Shown: positions 25,706-34,830, counted from the stretch's first letter. The stretch is 64,000 nucleotides of DNA from Pseudomonadota bacterium (GCA_021843755.1 JAKBWB010000041.1:37543-101542), one strand, 5' to 3'. Translations and numbers: made by a program. The notes: generated by a model not told the origin, from the sequence alone.

Positions 25706-26515
25706 GTGCGAATCTATATCAATCGGGCGCTGGAGCGGCTCAACTACGACAGCCTCCTGGTCAAGCGCGGCCGGTGGCAGCAGCTTCGGCAGGATGCCTC
25801 CCGCTGGCAGCGGTTGCGTCCGCTTGCCGGCGCAAGCGACCTGATGGTCAGCCACGCCGGCGAGATCCTCGAGCTGTTGCGCAACGTCGATGAGCTGCGG
25901 TCGCAGTTCGGACAGGATGCTTTCGTCCTCTCGCAGCTGCTGTTCAAGAAGGGAGGCTACTTCGTCGACTTCGGTGCCACGGACGGCGTCCTCGGCAGCA
26001 ACAGCTACATACTCGAGCGACGGTACGGTTGGACGGGAATACTGGCCGAGCCCGCCCGCTGCTGGCACGCGGCATTGCAGCGCAACCGCGGCGCGCACAT
26101 TGAATTCTCCTGCGTCTCGGCCAGCTCTGGTCGAACGATTCCGTTCTACGAAAAAGGCGTGCTGTCCAGTGCGCGCAGCCAGCTGTCCTTCGGGAAGAAG
26201 CTCAAGCGTCTGACCAAACCCGGACGCTTCTATGAGGTGCCGACGATTTCGCTGCTCGATCTGCTGCAAAAGCATGGCGCGCCGCCGGTGATCGACTACC
26301 TCTCGCTCGACACGGAAGGCACCGAGCTGCAGATCCTCGGCGCGTTCGACTTCTCGGCATTCCGCTTCAGGGTCATCACCTGCGAACACAACTACTCGCC
26401 GAACCGGGACCGGATCTTTGCGCTGCTGAGCGCGCACGGCTACCGGCGGGTATGCGAGTCGATCAGCGCCGTGGACGATTGGTACGTGTCGAGCGAGGAG
26501 CCGGCGGCGACGTGA
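25706..26515 (+). CDS. FkbM-family methyltransferase
   Basis: A 269-residue protein. The SAM-binding region is GGYFVDFGATDGVLGSNSY, followed by ERRYGWTGILAEP. The family-specific end is VIDYLSLDTEGTELQILGAF and ITCEHNY. FkbM-like enzymes O-methylate polyketides, lipids or sugars in polysaccharides; the substrate cannot be read here. The start is GTG at 25706 with GGGGA eight bases upstream. The N-terminal 60 residues are basic with no membrane helix. No glycosyltransferases are near. Confidence 0.88.
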   Translation: MRIYINRALERLNYDSLLVKRGRWQQLRQDASRWQRLRPLAGASDLMVSHAGEILELLRNVDELRSQFGQDAFVLSQLLFKKGGYFVDFGATDGVLGSNSYILERRYGWTGILAEPARCWHAALQRNRGAHIEFSCVSASSGRTIPFYEKGVLSSARSQLSFGKKLKRLTKPGRFYEVPTISLLDLLQKHGAPPVIDYLSLDTEGTELQILGAFDFSAFRFRVITCEHNYSPNRDRIFALLSAHGYRRVCESISAVDDWYVSSEEPAAT

Positions 26516-26577
26516 CCGGGGGCCCGGCGGCGCGGGCGGCATCGCGCCGGCGGGCCCCGGGGTGCTACGCTTGAGCG

Positions 26578-27123
26578 ATGCCGCCATCCAGACAGACCAT
26601 GCATTTTCGGGGCCGCGTCGTCTCCGTCACCACCGACGAAGTGCTGCTGCCGAACGGACACCTCGCGTCCTTGGAAGTCGTACACCATCCCGGCGGCGCC
26701 GTTGCGGTCGCGATCGACGCGCAACAGCGCGTGTGCCTGCTGCGCCAATATCGCTACGTCGCCGGCGGCTGGCTCTGGGAGCTTCCCGCCGGCAAACTCG
26801 AGCCCGGCGAACCGCCGCTCGAGACGGCACGACGCGAGCTGACCGAGGAGGCGGGGGTGCGCGCCGGCCAATGGCGCAGCCTCGGCACCTACCTCAGCTC
26901 GCCAGGCGTGTTCAGCGAGGTGCTGCATCTGTTCCTCGCCACCGACATCGAGGCGGCCACCGTGGCGCACGAACAGGCGGAAGTCATCGAAGTGCATTGG
27001 CTGCCGTTCCAGCAGGCCTGCCTGTGGGCCGAAAACGGCGCGATCGGCGACGGCAAGACCGCCATCGGTCTGCTGCGCGCGCGGTATGTCCTCGCCTCGG
27101 GCGCTTGCGCCTCGCCGCCATAG
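26578..27123 (+). CDS. Nudix hydrolase, ADP-ribose pyrophosphatase-like
   Basis: A 181-residue protein with a perfect Nudix box from G72 to V94: GX5E with E78, then RELTEEAGV with R86, E87, E90 and E91 holding the catalytic metal. The upstream part, HHPGGAVAVAIDAQQRVCLL and QYRYVAGGWLWELPAGKLE, and the downstream SSPGVFSEVLHLFLA follow the ADP-ribose/ADP-sugar pyrophosphatase (NudF) pattern, so it probably splits ADP-ribose into AMP and ribose 5-phosphate. ATG at 26578; MHFRG at 26599 is an alternative start. Confidence 0.9.
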   Translation: MPPSRQTMHFRGRVVSVTTDEVLLPNGHLASLEVVHHPGGAVAVAIDAQQRVCLLRQYRYVAGGWLWELPAGKLEPGEPPLETARRELTEEAGVRAGQWRSLGTYLSSPGVFSEVLHLFLATDIEAATVAHEQAEVIEVHWLPFQQACLWAENGAIGDGKTAIGLLRARYVLASGACASPP

Positions 27124-27154
27124 CCGCGCCGCGCGCGACGACTCGGGCGGGCGC

Positions 27155-27814
27155 CTACGCCAGCCGCTCGATGTGCGCCAGCTTGCGCGCGTTGGTGTAG
27201 CGATAGAAGCGGCGCAGCTCGGCGAGCACCCCGCGCCGCTCACCGGCGCGGGCGCCCCGCAGCAGGTGCTCGAGACGGCGACAGAAGCGCTCGGCATAGC
27301 GGCTGGCATGCCGATAGAGATCCTCGCGCCCGTCGGCGAGCCGCGGATCGATGCGCGTGCGCTCGAACAACGCCCGGCGCAGCTCGGCGGGAAAATGCTC
27401 CGGGCTCTGGCGGCGCAACAGCCAGTAGCTCGTCACGTATTTGTCGACTTCCGCCTGCATTTCGAGCTCGAGCAGCGAGACCGGCCGGTCATGGCTCGCG
27501 TTCCAGGCCAGGTAGACGAAGTGGCTGACACCCTCCAGCGCCATCCACCAGTCCGCGACATTACCCGCATGCAGACATCGCATCGGATCCTCGCAGCGCA
27601 AGCGCTCGAGCAGATCGCGATCGAGGTACAGCGCCAGGGCGATCTCTCCGCCCGGCTCGGTCGGCTGCGCGACGATGAGATCTTCGCGGCTGGCGCGTGC
27701 GCGCACCTGCGGCGGCAGGCTCGCGCGGTCGGTGACCAGGAAATCGTACACGTCATAGTCGACGCCCAGATCGTAGATGCCGCCGATCAACCGCTGGGCG
27801 CTGCGCAGCAGCAT
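27155..27814 (-). CDS. Uncharacterised helical protein B
   Basis: A 219-residue protein I do not recognise. It starts MLLRSAQRLIGGIYDLG, has a short beta-like part with EIALALYLDRDLLERL, then a helical part with conserved-looking HFVYLAWNASHD, LLELEMQAEVDKYVTSYWLL and YRHASRYAERFCRRLE. There is no signal peptide or clear membrane helix. The ATG lies five bases after the stop of the preceding gene, so the two are translated together. The reading frame continues open upstream, but that part belongs to the other gene's frame. Confidence 0.75.
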   Translation of the reverse strand: MLLRSAQRLIGGIYDLGVDYDVYDFLVTDRASLPPQVRARASREDLIVAQPTEPGGEIALALYLDRDLLERLRCEDPMRCLHAGNVADWWMALEGVSHFVYLAWNASHDRPVSLLELEMQAEVDKYVTSYWLLRRQSPEHFPAELRRALFERTRIDPRLADGREDLYRHASRYAERFCRRLEHLLRGARAGERRGVLAELRRFYRYTNARKLAHIERLA

Positions 27815-27819
27815 GGCGC

Positions 27820-28443
27820 TCAATGCAGCGCGCGCAGCGCGCCGCTGCCGGTGCCGAGCGGCTCGACACCGAGCCGCTTCAGCAGCGCGTAGCTGCGCCG
27901 GCTGCGAGTCTTGACCCACAGCTCGTACAGGCGCAGCACGTCCTCCTGCGAATGCGTGTAGCCGGCCTCGCTCAATTCGTTGAGCGCATCGACCATGGGC
28001 TGGAATTTCTCGGCGAGTTCCGCGTACACCTGAGCCAGCGCGCGCCCGCCGCGCGAGGTGAGGGTGCGCGCCAGCGTGCCGTAGGCGCACCCGCCCATGG
28101 CGATGTGATAGTCGATGTCGACAACCTTGCGGGCGAATCCCCGCGCCAGGAACCCGGCGATGAACAGTGACACGTCCCCGAGCCGCTGCAGGCCGCGGTT
28201 GCGCTCCTCGCGCGTACGCGCCTCCAGCGCTTCGGACAACAGCACGACGAGCGGCTTGAGGCGCCGCCCGGCGGGGGTCGGCTCGAAGAGCGCGTCCGAG
28301 CGCGCGAACAACGTCAGCACATTGACCACGTAATGCTCGGTCTCACCCTCGACCGACAGACGCTGGTTCACCAGCGCCGCATGCAGCGCATCCTTGAAGT
28401 ATTCCTTCAGATTGACGACCGGCTGGACTCTCGCTGCGGACAT
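27820..28443 (-). CDS. Uncharacterised helical protein A
   Basis: A 207-residue, apparently all-helical protein with no family I can name. Notable stretches are VNLKEYFKDALHAALVNQRL, ETEHYVVNVLTLFARSDALF, RLGDVSLFIAGFLARGF and KVVDIDYHIAMGGCAYGTLA. No signal sequence is evident. The ATG at 28441-28443 has a strong GGAGG site ten bases upstream. It is the first of a two-gene unit, 267 bases downstream of the ATP-grasp gene on the same strand; that gap (28444-28710) shows nothing else. The shared strand and neighbourhood suggest a link to the ATP-grasp/peptidase operon. Confidence 0.75.
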   Translation of the reverse strand: MSAARVQPVVNLKEYFKDALHAALVNQRLSVEGETEHYVVNVLTLFARSDALFEPTPAGRRLKPLVVLLSEALEARTREERNRGLQRLGDVSLFIAGFLARGFARKVVDIDYHIAMGGCAYGTLARTLTSRGGRALAQVYAELAEKFQPMVDALNELSEAGYTHSQEDVLRLYELWVKTRSRRSYALLKRLGVEPLGTGSGALRALH

Positions 28444-28710
28444 ACGGCAATGACCTCCGGGGCGATTCCCTCTTACATGGAACGACATCCGTTTGACAAA
28501 GTCGATCGCTCGGAGTTGTGAAATCCGTCGGGCTCTCTTGCGGCCAGGGCACGGTCGACGCTGGCAGCATGCCGCGGGGAGTGCTGACGACGCTGATGTT
28601 CCAGTGGGGTATCGCGCATGTGCGCTCGCGGCTCTGGGCGCGGGCCTGCAAGCGCTATGGCTGCCATCTGCTGCTGTTGCTCCTCGTGATCATCGCGTCC
28701 GCCGCGGCCC

Positions 28711-29733
28711 TCACCGCCACAGCGCCCGATAGGACAGCCCGAGCGACATCAGCCGCTCGAGCAGCTCGCTGTAGCCTACGCCGGCGGCATGCGCCGATTC
28801 GGCGAAGTCCTCGCCCTCTTCCAGGTTGGGATTCGCATTGGCTTCCAGCGCGTAGATGCGGCCATCGGCGGCCAGGCGGAAATCCATGCGGGCATACCCC
28901 GACATGCCCAGCACCCGGTAGATGCGCCGCGAGAGCTTGTCGAGTTGCGCCAGTATTCCATCCGGCAGGTCGGTTGCCGCGCGCGTCGTGATGCCGTAGT
29001 GGTCGCGGTACGAGCGGTCCCATTTGACCTTGCGCGTCGCGATCGCAGGCAGCGATTCGGGCATCCGGCCGAAGACCATCTCCCAGACCGGCAGCCGCGT
29101 CAGCCGCTCGTTGCCGAGCACCCCGACGTACAGCTCGCGGCCCGGAATGTACTCCTCGACCAGCGCGTCGGAGCCGATCTGCTCGTACATGAACTCGACG
29201 CGCTCCTTCAGGCGCGCGGCATCCTCCACCACCGAGGCCTGGGCGATGCCGAGGGAGGCATCCTCGGTGGTCGATTTCACGAACAGCGGAAAGACCAGCT
29301 TGCGGGGCACACGCACCCGGGTGCCGCGCCGGAACACCGCGAACCCCGGTGTCGGAATACGATGATAGGCCAGCAGCTGCTTGGACAGCGGCTTGTCGCG
29401 CGAGAGCAGCAGGCCGCGCGGATTGCACCCGGTATAGGGTTGGCGCAACAGCTCCAGATAAGCCACGACGTGCTGGTCGTAGGTGACGATGCCGTTGAAC
29501 TCCTCGAGCAGATTGAACACGACGCTCGGCTTCCACTCGGCAATTGCCTGGCGCATCTCCGTCAGGCTGTCGAGCACCCCCAGGCATCGGACGTCGTGGC
29601 CACGGCCGCGCAGCGTCGTGATGACGTTGTACTCGGTGCGCCACGCGTCGATTTCCTTATCGGTGTGCCCCTCGATCGACTCCGGCGGCACGAGGCTTGC
29701 GTGCACCACGACCAGCGTGCGCAGCTTCTTCAT
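28711..29733 (-). CDS. ATP-grasp ligase, D-Ala-D-Ala ligase-like
   Basis: A 340-residue ATP-grasp protein. It has a Rossmann-like start (KLRTLVVVHASLVPPES), VVFNLLEEFNG in place of the Ddl serine loop, PYTGCNPRGLLLSRDKPLSK, LFVKSTTEDASLGIA for ATP, VEEYIPGRELYVGVLG, and the metal site ALEANANPNLEEGEDF. The family ligates a carboxylate to an amine through an acyl phosphate. It is not a canonical Ddl: the substrate-end residues EXNT(L/T)PG are replaced by EANANPN, so it probably joins other amino acids or peptides. Its ATG overlaps the metallopeptidase TGA by four bases. Confidence 0.85.
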   Translation of the reverse strand: MKKLRTLVVVHASLVPPESIEGHTDKEIDAWRTEYNVITTLRGRGHDVRCLGVLDSLTEMRQAIAEWKPSVVFNLLEEFNGIVTYDQHVVAYLELLRQPYTGCNPRGLLLSRDKPLSKQLLAYHRIPTPGFAVFRRGTRVRVPRKLVFPLFVKSTTEDASLGIAQASVVEDAARLKERVEFMYEQIGSDALVEEYIPGRELYVGVLGNERLTRLPVWEMVFGRMPESLPAIATRKVKWDRSYRDHYGITTRAATDLPDGILAQLDKLSRRIYRVLGMSGYARMDFRLAADGRIYALEANANPNLEEGEDFAESAHAAGVGYSELLERLMSLGLSYRALWR

Positions 29734-30794
29734 AACGGCATATGCGGTGTCTCGCCCTGCGAATAGAGCGACGCCAATCTCTCCAACAGCCAGCGTGCGA
29801 CGTGCACGGCATCGCGGCGGTCACCGCGGATGTACAGTTGCAACGCGTCGCTGCGGTCGATCATGGCGCGTACGATTTCGCGCACACTATAGCGCGGCAG
29901 ACCGAGTTCGCGCGAGACCCTCTCGATCAGCGCGCGCCGGTTGGCCCGCAGCAGCGTCGCAACCCGAAGCGCGTCGCGCCGTGGCCGCTCGGCGCTGAAC
30001 AGCCATTGCAACAGCACATCGATCGTGCTGCGCCGGTACCGCCCGTAGTGAGCGAGCTTGCGGCGATAGTGCTCACCGAGCGTTCGACGGTTGGTTTCGA
30101 TCGGCTCGATGCGCGTTCGATTGCGCACCGGCGGCACGCGGCCGCGCGCCTCGGTCATCAGCTGCTCGACCAGCAGAAGCTTGCGCAGCGCGGGCCAGCC
30201 GACATAGCGCGTGCGCCAGGCCGAGCGCGGCGTCAACCACACGGCGAACGTCTCGGCGAAATCCTCGGTCGGATGCGCCTGCGCATACCAGTCTCCCAGA
30301 TGATGCACGTAGCGGCGGCTGGCGGGTCGCGCCGTGTAGCGCTGCGGGTAGCGCTGCGAGGCGGACCCGAACACCTCGCGCCAGCACTTGCGCCTGCGCA
30401 GGCGATAGGCGTTGTCGATCGCATGGCCCGCCTCATGACGTAGAATCCGCATGAACGACCGGGAATCGCCGCCCTCGGCCTGCGTCATGAGGTGCCGCTC
30501 GAGGCGCGTCAGACGCGGATGCGCGAGATAAAACGGCACCGCGATGCCTGGCACTCCGTCCGGGGTGAACCATTCCTCCGCGAGCCACACGTGCGGTTGG
30601 CAGCGGATCCCGCGCGCACGCAGCTCGGCGTAAAGACGCCGCACGCTGCGCTCGATCGGCGAGCCGCGCACCGTCAGTCCGAGGTCGCAGAAACGCAGCT
30701 TCAGCAGCTCATCGTCGCTCAGCCGGCTCCAGGCCTTGCGTGCGCGACGCGCGCGGCGCGGGCTCGGGACGCGGGGCCGGACGGCACGGACCAT
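29730..30794 (-). CDS. Putative zinc metallopeptidase
   Basis: A 354-residue zincin-like protein. The zinc motif is HEAGH (120-124) in ILRHEAGHAIDNAYRL, and EDFAETFAVW (177-186) supplies a probable third ligand and resembles the family called putative zinc-binding metallopeptidase. RRYVHHLGDWYAQAHP lies between them. There is no signal peptide; the N-terminus is very basic. The C-terminal helical region carries many arginines. Its ATG is one base after the phosphatase/ADP-ribosylglycohydrolase stop and its stop overlaps the ATP-grasp start, so all three are coupled. Substrate unknown. Confidence 0.8.
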   Translation of the reverse strand: MVRAVRPRVPSPRRARRARKAWSRLSDDELLKLRFCDLGLTVRGSPIERSVRRLYAELRARGIRCQPHVWLAEEWFTPDGVPGIAVPFYLAHPRLTRLERHLMTQAEGGDSRSFMRILRHEAGHAIDNAYRLRRRKCWREVFGSASQRYPQRYTARPASRRYVHHLGDWYAQAHPTEDFAETFAVWLTPRSAWRTRYVGWPALRKLLLVEQLMTEARGRVPPVRNRTRIEPIETNRRTLGEHYRRKLAHYGRYRRSTIDVLLQWLFSAERPRRDALRVATLLRANRRALIERVSRELGLPRYSVREIVRAMIDRSDALQLYIRGDRRDAVHVARWLLERLASLYSQGETPHMPL

Positions 30795-30795
30795 C

Positions 30796-32238
30796 TCAGT
30801 CCAACCGCTCGAGCGCGCGCGCCAGCAGCCGATCGGCGAAGGATTCGATCAGCTGGGCGCGCAACAGCGCTTCGCGCCAGGGGCGCGGAATGGCGTTTGC
30901 GCCGTAGAAGGCCCCGGCGAGCTGGCCGCAAACAGCCGCGGTAACGTCCGAATCTCCTCCGAGATTGGCCGCATGCAGCACCGCATCGCGAAACGTGTCC
31001 GTGGCGCCGAATGCTTCGAAGGCCCCCGACAACGCCTGCGCTGCGCCCTTGCCCGCACCGGGCCCTGGCGCGGCGCTCTGGTGTGCGAGAACGCGCGACT
31101 TGGACGCGCCGCCGAGCGCTGCAAGCAGCGCACGCGCAAGATCGGCGCAGGCCGCCAGCACCGTGTTCACCTGGCAGGTCGTGCGCGCCGCTTCACTCGC
31201 GCTGCGCACCGCTTCCTGCGGCGAGGCGAAGTAGAACAACACGACCGGAGCGACTCGCGAGAGCGGTTCCGGATCGAGTTGCGCCGGATCGTGGGAACCG
31301 GAAAACGGCTGCTGGCGCCACTTGGCCACCGCCAGCGCCCGGGAGGTGCTCGCGGTAATGCCCAGGCATCGGCCAGTCGCCGACAGATGGCCCTCACGCT
31401 GCCAGCGCCGGTAGCGCTCGACCTGATCGAGCGGGTCGAAGCCGCCGCACTCGAGCAGACTCTCGGCCAGGCACAGCGCCATGGCCGTGTCATCACTCCA
31501 TCCCCCCCGCGGCAGACCGAACGGGCCACCGCCGAGCAAATCGGCCACGGGCGCGAACGAGCCGGCACGACGGTACTGCGTGGCGGCGGCAACCGCATCT
31601 CCGACGGCAAGTCCGAGAAGCGCCCCGAGGAATCGTTCGCGCAACGCGCGCGCCGCGGACAGCGCCCCCGGATCGAGCAGCGGATCTGCCGGCTCGTCGG
31701 GGTCGGGCTGTGGCGCGGCGGAGACCCGCGGCGTCCAAACCCGGACATACTCGGCCTGCGCGGGGGTCTCGGGAATGATCGCCCAGTCGCGCGAGCGCTC
31801 CGACTGTTTCCACAGCCGCGCCAACTCATCGAGCGCCTGCTCGCCCGTGAGGCCCCGCTCGACCAGGAAACAGCCCATGACGGTGGCGCTGCGGCCGATA
31901 CCGGCGCGACAGTGCACATAAGACGGCCGGCCGGCGCGCAGCGCCGCGTGCAGACAGTCGAGAATCTCGTCCATGTGCTCGCGGCGCTCGGGCACACCGT
32001 GATCCGGGATCGGCTTGCGCCGGTACTCGACGGCGAGCGGCAGCGCGTCGTCGTAACAGCCCACTTCCTGCGGCGTGGTCAAATCGATGATGGAGGCGAT
32101 GCCCGCCGAGCGCAGTCGGGAGAGACGCTCGAGGGTCGACTCGGGCGTCGGCCCGGCCGGATGCTCGCCGGCGAGCAGCTGTCCCGGCAGGACCCAGTAG
32201 GCGTTGGCAAGCGGCGGCGCGGGATCGGCAGCGTCCAT
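30796..32238 (-). CDS. Dual-specificity phosphatase fused to ADP-ribosylglycohydrolase
   Basis: A 480-residue fusion. Residues about 10-165 form a dual-specificity phosphatase: VHCRAGIGRSATVMG has the CX5R loop with C110 and R116, and PDHGVPERREHMDEIL before it holds a likely general acid. Residues about 195-480 form an ADP-ribosylglycohydrolase: GALLGLAVGDAVAAATQY, GGWSDDTAMALC (S248, D249, D250) and GGDSDVTAAVCGQLAGAFYG (D429, D431) are the two-magnesium site. It should remove a phosphate and an ADP-ribose from a shared or linked target (inference). The start at 32238 leaves 13 bases after ttcA; a one-base gap follows to the peptidase. Confidence 0.87.
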   Translation of the reverse strand: MDAADPAPPLANAYWVLPGQLLAGEHPAGPTPESTLERLSRLRSAGIASIIDLTTPQEVGCYDDALPLAVEYRRKPIPDHGVPERREHMDEILDCLHAALRAGRPSYVHCRAGIGRSATVMGCFLVERGLTGEQALDELARLWKQSERSRDWAIIPETPAQAEYVRVWTPRVSAAPQPDPDEPADPLLDPGALSAARALRERFLGALLGLAVGDAVAAATQYRRAGSFAPVADLLGGGPFGLPRGGWSDDTAMALCLAESLLECGGFDPLDQVERYRRWQREGHLSATGRCLGITASTSRALAVAKWRQQPFSGSHDPAQLDPEPLSRVAPVVLFYFASPQEAVRSASEAARTTCQVNTVLAACADLARALLAALGGASKSRVLAHQSAAPGPGAGKGAAQALSGAFEAFGATDTFRDAVLHAANLGGDSDVTAAVCGQLAGAFYGANAIPRPWREALLRAQLIESFADRLLARALERLD

Positions 32239-32251
32239 TCGGGTGCGGCGC

Positions 32252-33082
32252 TCAGGTCGGCGTATTCGGGAGCACCGCCGGCGCGAGCCGCCGCGCATCG
32301 AGGCCCGCAAAATCAAACAGGCGGGCATCGGCGAGAGAACCCGGCTCGATGTGCCGCAATGCCGAGAAAATGCTCTCGGTGCGCCCCGGCTGGGAACGCT
32401 CCCATTCGGCCAGCATGCGCTTGACGGCGAGCCGCTGGAGATTCGCCTGGCTGCCGCACAGCGTGCAGGGGATGATCGGAAAGCGCCGGCCGCGCGCATA
32501 GCGCGCAATGTCGCGCTCGGCGAGATAGGCGAGCGGCCGGATCACCACGTGCCGGCCGTCCTCGGACAACAGCTTCGGCGCCATGGCCTTCAGACGTCCG
32601 CCGAAGAACAGGTTGAGAAACAGAGTCTCGACGATGTCGTCGCGGTGATGGCCCAGAGCGATCTTGGTAACCCCGTGCTCGGCGGCAAACCGATACAGCG
32701 CGCCGCGGCGCAGGCGCGAGCACAGGCCGCACATCGTGCGCCCCTCGGGTACCACCCGCTTGACCACGCTGTAGGTATCCTGCTCGATGATGTGAAACGG
32801 CACACCGAGCGCGGTGAGATATTCCGGCAGGACGTGCGCCGGAAATCCCGGCTGCTTCTGGTCGAGGTTCACGGCGAGGATCTCGAAGTCCACCGGCGCG
32901 CTGCGCTTGAGCGAGAGCAGGATGTCGAGCAGGGTATAGGAGTCCTTGCCGCCGGAGAGGCACACCATGACGCGGTCGCCGGCGCTGATCATGGCGTAAT
33001 CCTCGATCGCCTTGCCGACCTGACCGCGCAATTTCGCCTGCAGACGCGCCAGTGTCCGCGACATGGTGACCGAACCGTCCAT
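32252..33082 (-). CDS. ttcA: tRNA 2-thiocytidine synthetase TtcA
   Basis: A 276-residue PP-loop enzyme. The ATP-pyrophosphatase loop is SGGKDS (43-48). Two cysteine pairs, C118/C121 ([11 protein letters not shown]) and C206/C209 (PCTLCGSQ), are the positions that hold the iron-sulfur cluster in TtcA. It thiolates cytidine 32 of certain tRNAs. The ATG at 33080-33082 touches the TGA of the carboxypeptidase gene with no base between; MSRTLARL at 33064 is an alternative start. The gene is part of the tight operon that continues into the phosphatase/ADP-ribosylglycohydrolase. Confidence 0.95.
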   Translation of the reverse strand: MDGSVTMSRTLARLQAKLRGQVGKAIEDYAMISAGDRVMVCLSGGKDSYTLLDILLSLKRSAPVDFEILAVNLDQKQPGFPAHVLPEYLTALGVPFHIIEQDTYSVVKRVVPEGRTMCGLCSRLRRGALYRFAAEHGVTKIALGHHRDDIVETLFLNLFFGGRLKAMAPKLLSEDGRHVVIRPLAYLAERDIARYARGRRFPIIPCTLCGSQANLQRLAVKRMLAEWERSQPGRTESIFSALRHIEPGSLADARLFDFAGLDARRLAPAVLPNTPT

Positions 33083-34597
33083 TCAGGCCGCCTCGCTCGC
33101 GGCCGATTCCAGGTACTTCGCTTCGACATAGCGAATGTAGGCGGCCGCCGAGAGCGGCTTGCCGGTCGCGCCGCGCAGCAGATCCTGTACCGGCACTTTG
33201 GCGCCGAAGCCGTGCACGTGGATGCGCAGCCAGTCGAGCAGGCCGGAGAACTCCCCGCGCGCGAGCTGCTCATCCAGCGCCGGGACGCCGTTGCGCAGGC
33301 TCTCGTTCAGCTGCGCGGCGATCACCGCGCCGAGCGCGTAGGACGGGAAGTACCCGAACGACCCGACCGCCCAGTGAACGTCCTGCAGGCAACCCCGCGC
33401 GTCGGTATCGGGGCAGACCCCGAGTCGCTCCTGCATGCCCGCGTTCCAGGCTTGCGGAAGATCGCGAACGGCCAGCTCCCCGGACAGCAGCTGCTTTTCC
33501 AACTCGTAACGCAGCATGATGTGCAGCGGATACGTGAGCTCGTCCGCATCGACGCGGACCAGTCCTCGCCGCACGCGCGTCAGATGCGCGTAGATGTTCT
33601 CGACGCCCCACTCCAGTCCGCTGACGCCAAAGTGCTTCACGAGCAAAGGCTGCACGTACTGCACGAACGGACGGCTGCGGCAGACGATCATCTCCATCAA
33701 CAGCGACTGGCTCTCCTCGAGCGCCATGCCGCGATCACGCCCGACCGGCTGGTCGCGCCAGTCCTGCGGCAGGCCGAGGTCATACATGGCGTGCCCCGTC
33801 TCGTGCAGCGCCCCGAGCAGGCCCGTGAACGGCTCGCTGCTCTCGAGGCGCGTGGTCACGCGGATGTCCCCGGGCACACCCTCGGTGAACGGATGCTCAC
33901 TCTCGTCCAGACGACCACGATCGAACGGAAAGCCGATCTGTTTCATCACTTCGACGATCAGGGCACGCTGCTTGCTCAGCGGGAATTTGCCGGCGAGCGG
34001 CTGCGGCGGGCGGCTCGCCTGGGCCGCAATCGCTTCGCGAATCAGCGCCGGCAGCCGGCGCGAGAGCGCCTTGAACATCACGTCGATGTCGGCGGTGGTG
34101 ATACCGGGACTGAACTCATCGACCAGCGCGTCGTACGGCGCCAGATTGAGCGCCTGGCCGAGCAGGGCCGCCTTGTCGCGCACCAGCTGCACGACCTCCT
34201 CGAGCAGCGGCGCAAACTGCTCGAAGCGCCCCTGCGCTCGCGCCTCGAGCCAACAGACCTCGGCACGCGAGACGGCCTTGGTGAGCCGCGAGATCAGCGC
34301 AACGGGGGTGGCAATGGCGTGATCACGCTCGCGGCGCATCTCGCGCAGGTTTGCGATCTGCCAATCCTGCATGCCTTGGCTGTTGGCCTGCGCACGATCG
34401 AGCAGGCGACTGATGCGCGGCGAGGTGAGCAGGGCGTGCTGCTCGGTCTCGAGCGCCGCGAGCTGCTCGCCGCGGATGTCGGCGCTGCCGCGCGGCATCA
34501 TGACCGCCGCGTCCCAGCGCAGCAGCGACAGCGCGCCGCGCAGGGCATGGAGCCGCTTGAATTCCTGCTCGAGTTGTTTGTAGGGCGAGGCGGACAT
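33083..34597 (-). CDS. M32 family carboxypeptidase
   Basis: A 504-residue metallocarboxypeptidase of the thermostable carboxypeptidase 1 (Taq) family. HETGH (265-269) in GALHETGHAMYD binds zinc with a glutamate in ALEESQSLLMEM. Other family marks are LRWDAAVMMPRGSADIRGEQ near the start, HPFTEGVPGDIRVTTR, and GSFGYFPSYALGAVIAAQL. It removes C-terminal residues from peptides in the cytoplasm. The ATG at 34595-34597 suits the family N-terminus. It is the first gene of the five-gene tight operon on the minus strand. Confidence 0.95.
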   Translation of the reverse strand: MSASPYKQLEQEFKRLHALRGALSLLRWDAAVMMPRGSADIRGEQLAALETEQHALLTSPRISRLLDRAQANSQGMQDWQIANLREMRRERDHAIATPVALISRLTKAVSRAEVCWLEARAQGRFEQFAPLLEEVVQLVRDKAALLGQALNLAPYDALVDEFSPGITTADIDVMFKALSRRLPALIREAIAAQASRPPQPLAGKFPLSKQRALIVEVMKQIGFPFDRGRLDESEHPFTEGVPGDIRVTTRLESSEPFTGLLGALHETGHAMYDLGLPQDWRDQPVGRDRGMALEESQSLLMEMIVCRSRPFVQYVQPLLVKHFGVSGLEWGVENIYAHLTRVRRGLVRVDADELTYPLHIMLRYELEKQLLSGELAVRDLPQAWNAGMQERLGVCPDTDARGCLQDVHWAVGSFGYFPSYALGAVIAAQLNESLRNGVPALDEQLARGEFSGLLDWLRIHVHGFGAKVPVQDLLRGATGKPLSAAAYIRYVEAKYLESAASEAA

Positions 34598-34830
34598 GAG
34601 ATGGTTCCCGGGCGCCGGCCGCGAACCCGCCCCGCAGGCCGGTCCTGCAGGAGCCGCGCCGCCGAAAGAAAGCGCCACTGGGGCCGCTTAAGTCTACCAG
34701 GGAACCCGCGCCATCCGATCCCGGAATCTATAACATTCCTGTAATATCAATCACTTAGAATATGATCAAGCCGTTGACAATGCCCCGGGGCCCACCCGGG
34801 CAGGCCGATCCGCGGCGCTTCGGTACACTC

